Both the position numbers and the translations under genes were made by a program. The notes beneath the pieces are model-generated. The model was given only the letters and a program-made list of their open reading frames with translations, was not told where the DNA came from and ran no database searches. A stretch of DNA of 7,134 nt from Humisphaera sp. (lineage in GTDB: Bacteria > Planctomycetota > Phycisphaerae > Tepidisphaerales > Tepidisphaeraceae), in contig JANXVV010000122.1 in assembly GCA_025351525.1 (NCBI GenBank), forward strand, positions 1-7,134, given 5' to 3'. This document shows positions 6,770 to 7,134 of the stretch, in pieces (position 1 is the stretch's first letter; each line of letters begins with the position of its first letter).

Positions 6770-6836
6770 ATCGAGAGTTGCCTTCAGAGCTTTGGCTACT
6801 CTCGATGTGGCGTTAAAGCGACATTCGATTTTTTTT
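6770..6836 (+). promoter_or_regulatory. Structured leader of the beta-strand-repeat gene, possible attenuator
   Basis: ATCGAGAGT (6770-6778) pairs perfectly with ACTCTCGAT (6798-6806), and the stem continues, after a T/T mismatch, with GCC (6780-6782) and GGC (6794-6796) around an 11-base loop. A second, weaker hairpin uses ATGT (6805-6808) with ACAT (6821-6824) and CGT (6811-6813) with GCG (6818-6820), and is followed by eight T residues at 6829-6836. The two stems share bases 6805-6806, so they compete at their border. A hairpin then U8 ahead of a start codon is the layout of an intrinsic terminator in a leader, but this stem is poor. No known riboswitch consensus was recognised. Confidence 0.35.
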
Positions 6837-6843
6837 GGTCTCC

Positions 6844-6848
6844 GGAGG
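6844..6848 (+). promoter_or_regulatory. Shine-Dalgarno for the beta-strand-repeat gene
   Basis: GGAGG lies 6 bases ahead of ATG at 6855. It is the strongest translation signal on the plus strand in this area and fixes the intended start upstream of the in-frame TAG. It forms half of the palindrome CTCCGGAG. GGAGGC (6844-6849) could also pair with GCCTTC (6780-6785) in the leader. Confidence 0.75.
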
Positions 6849-6854
6849 CTTTGG

Positions 6855-7134
6855 ATGAGTGTGCAGAATACCCCTCGTGTCACTGTCAAGAAAAGCAATC
6901 GTCGTCTGATGCTTTAGGCCGCAGTGGCGGGAGTCAGCTTCATCGCCAGCCGTCAGCAGGCCTTGGCAACCGACTACGGTTGGAACGTCAATCCCGGCCA
7001 GAACAGCACCGGCCTCTGGACGTCCGCCACCAACTGGACGGTGCTTGCCGGCCTCGGCACCACCTTCCCCACGCTTACCGGCACACAGGGTTCGGGCGAC
7101 ACCGCGACCTTCGGTTCGGTCATCGGCACCAACA
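6855..7134 (+). pseudogene. Start of an autotransporter-type beta-strand-repeat protein with a TAG inside its signal peptide (runs off the window)
   Basis: From ATG at 6855 the frame reads 20 codons ending KKSNRRLML, then TAG at 6915-6917, then continues open for 72 codons to the window end. Together the two parts make one normal signal peptide: basic region KKSNRR, hydrophobic AAVAGVSFIAS, and cleavage after ALA. The mature start has TDYGWNVNPG, LWTSATNWT and GDTATFGSVIG, the hallmarks of the N-terminal strand in autotransporter-associated beta-strand-repeat and PEP-CTERM surface proteins. Only downstream GTG codons such as 6924 could restart it; that one lacks a Shine-Dalgarno and a basic region. 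TAG ends the lipoprotein gene here, so recoding is unlikely. The gene is therefore either freshly inactivated, read through, or affected by a sequencing or assembly error. The intact frame after the stop argues for a recent change. The downstream domains and any C-terminal anchor lie outside the window. Confidence 0.65.

Larger units (their letters stand above)
6638..6854. other. Divergent intergenic control region
   Basis: This AT-rich stretch separates the minus-strand lipoprotein unit from the plus-strand beta-strand-repeat gene, so promoters in both directions are expected. On the minus strand TTGATC (6700-6695) and TAGAAT (6675-6670) resemble -35 and -10 elements, but their spacing of 19 bases is long and neither is a full match. 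No good plus-strand promoter could be picked by eye. Bases 6736-6747 (AGTAAATTTACT) form a perfect 12-base palindrome suited to a dimeric regulator. The right part (6770-6848) is a structured leader described separately. Confidence 0.5.

Noticed and set aside
6915..6917. TAG as a reassigned sense codon.
   Set aside because: The lipoprotein gene ends in TAG right at its domain boundary and before a hairpin, so TAG works as a stop in this genome; one interrupted gene is not evidence of recoding.

Overview
The window looks like chromosomal DNA from a planctomycete, most likely of the Phycisphaerae/Tepidisphaerales type. This taxonomic call is inferred from four things: a PEP-CTERM-anchored secreted protein with a C-terminal Arg cluster, a very large single-chain ResB/CcsA cytochrome c synthase with a long central insert, a lipoprotein with duplicated 'N-x-NRWR-x(3)-GLPP' domains, and the start of an autotransporter-type beta-strand-repeat protein. 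Base composition is fairly GC-rich in genes and AT-rich at about 6640-6760. TAA, TAG and TGA all appear as stop codons, so the standard bacterial code applies.

Layout, left to right. At 11-46 lies a decayed copy of a palindromic repeat. A PEP-CTERM protein with PQQ-like beta-propeller character occupies 97-1710 on the minus strand, with a GTG start set by a strong Shine-Dalgarno. The 306-base gap 1711-2016 holds that gene's leader and a dense cluster of palindromes: a 22-base inverted repeat (1833-1944) enclosing a perfect second copy of the repeat (1866-1905), then an unrelated long hairpin (1946-2003) just past the ccsBA stop. ccsBA (2017-5310, minus) encodes a 1097-residue fused System II cytochrome c synthase. 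A third kind of palindrome (5351-5384) fills the gap to an upstream lipoprotein gene (about 5385-6452, minus), probably in the same transcript. A possible 62-codon small gene (6449-6637, minus) overlaps the lipoprotein start by GTGA. A divergent control region follows (about 6640-6854). On the plus strand the window ends in the first 280 bases of a secreted beta-strand-repeat protein whose signal peptide is interrupted by an in-frame TAG.

How the genes fit together. The lipoprotein and CcsBA form a plausible two-gene envelope unit: CcsBA carries heme outward and attaches it to apocytochromes c, while the lipoprotein sits anchored at the same periplasmic face with unknown function. The two outer genes encode exported surface-type proteins and seem functionally separate. 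No transposase, tRNA, rRNA, CRISPR array or defence gene was seen. The most distinctive signals are the palindrome cluster, the nonsense codon in an otherwise intact signal peptide, and the structured leader ahead of that gene.
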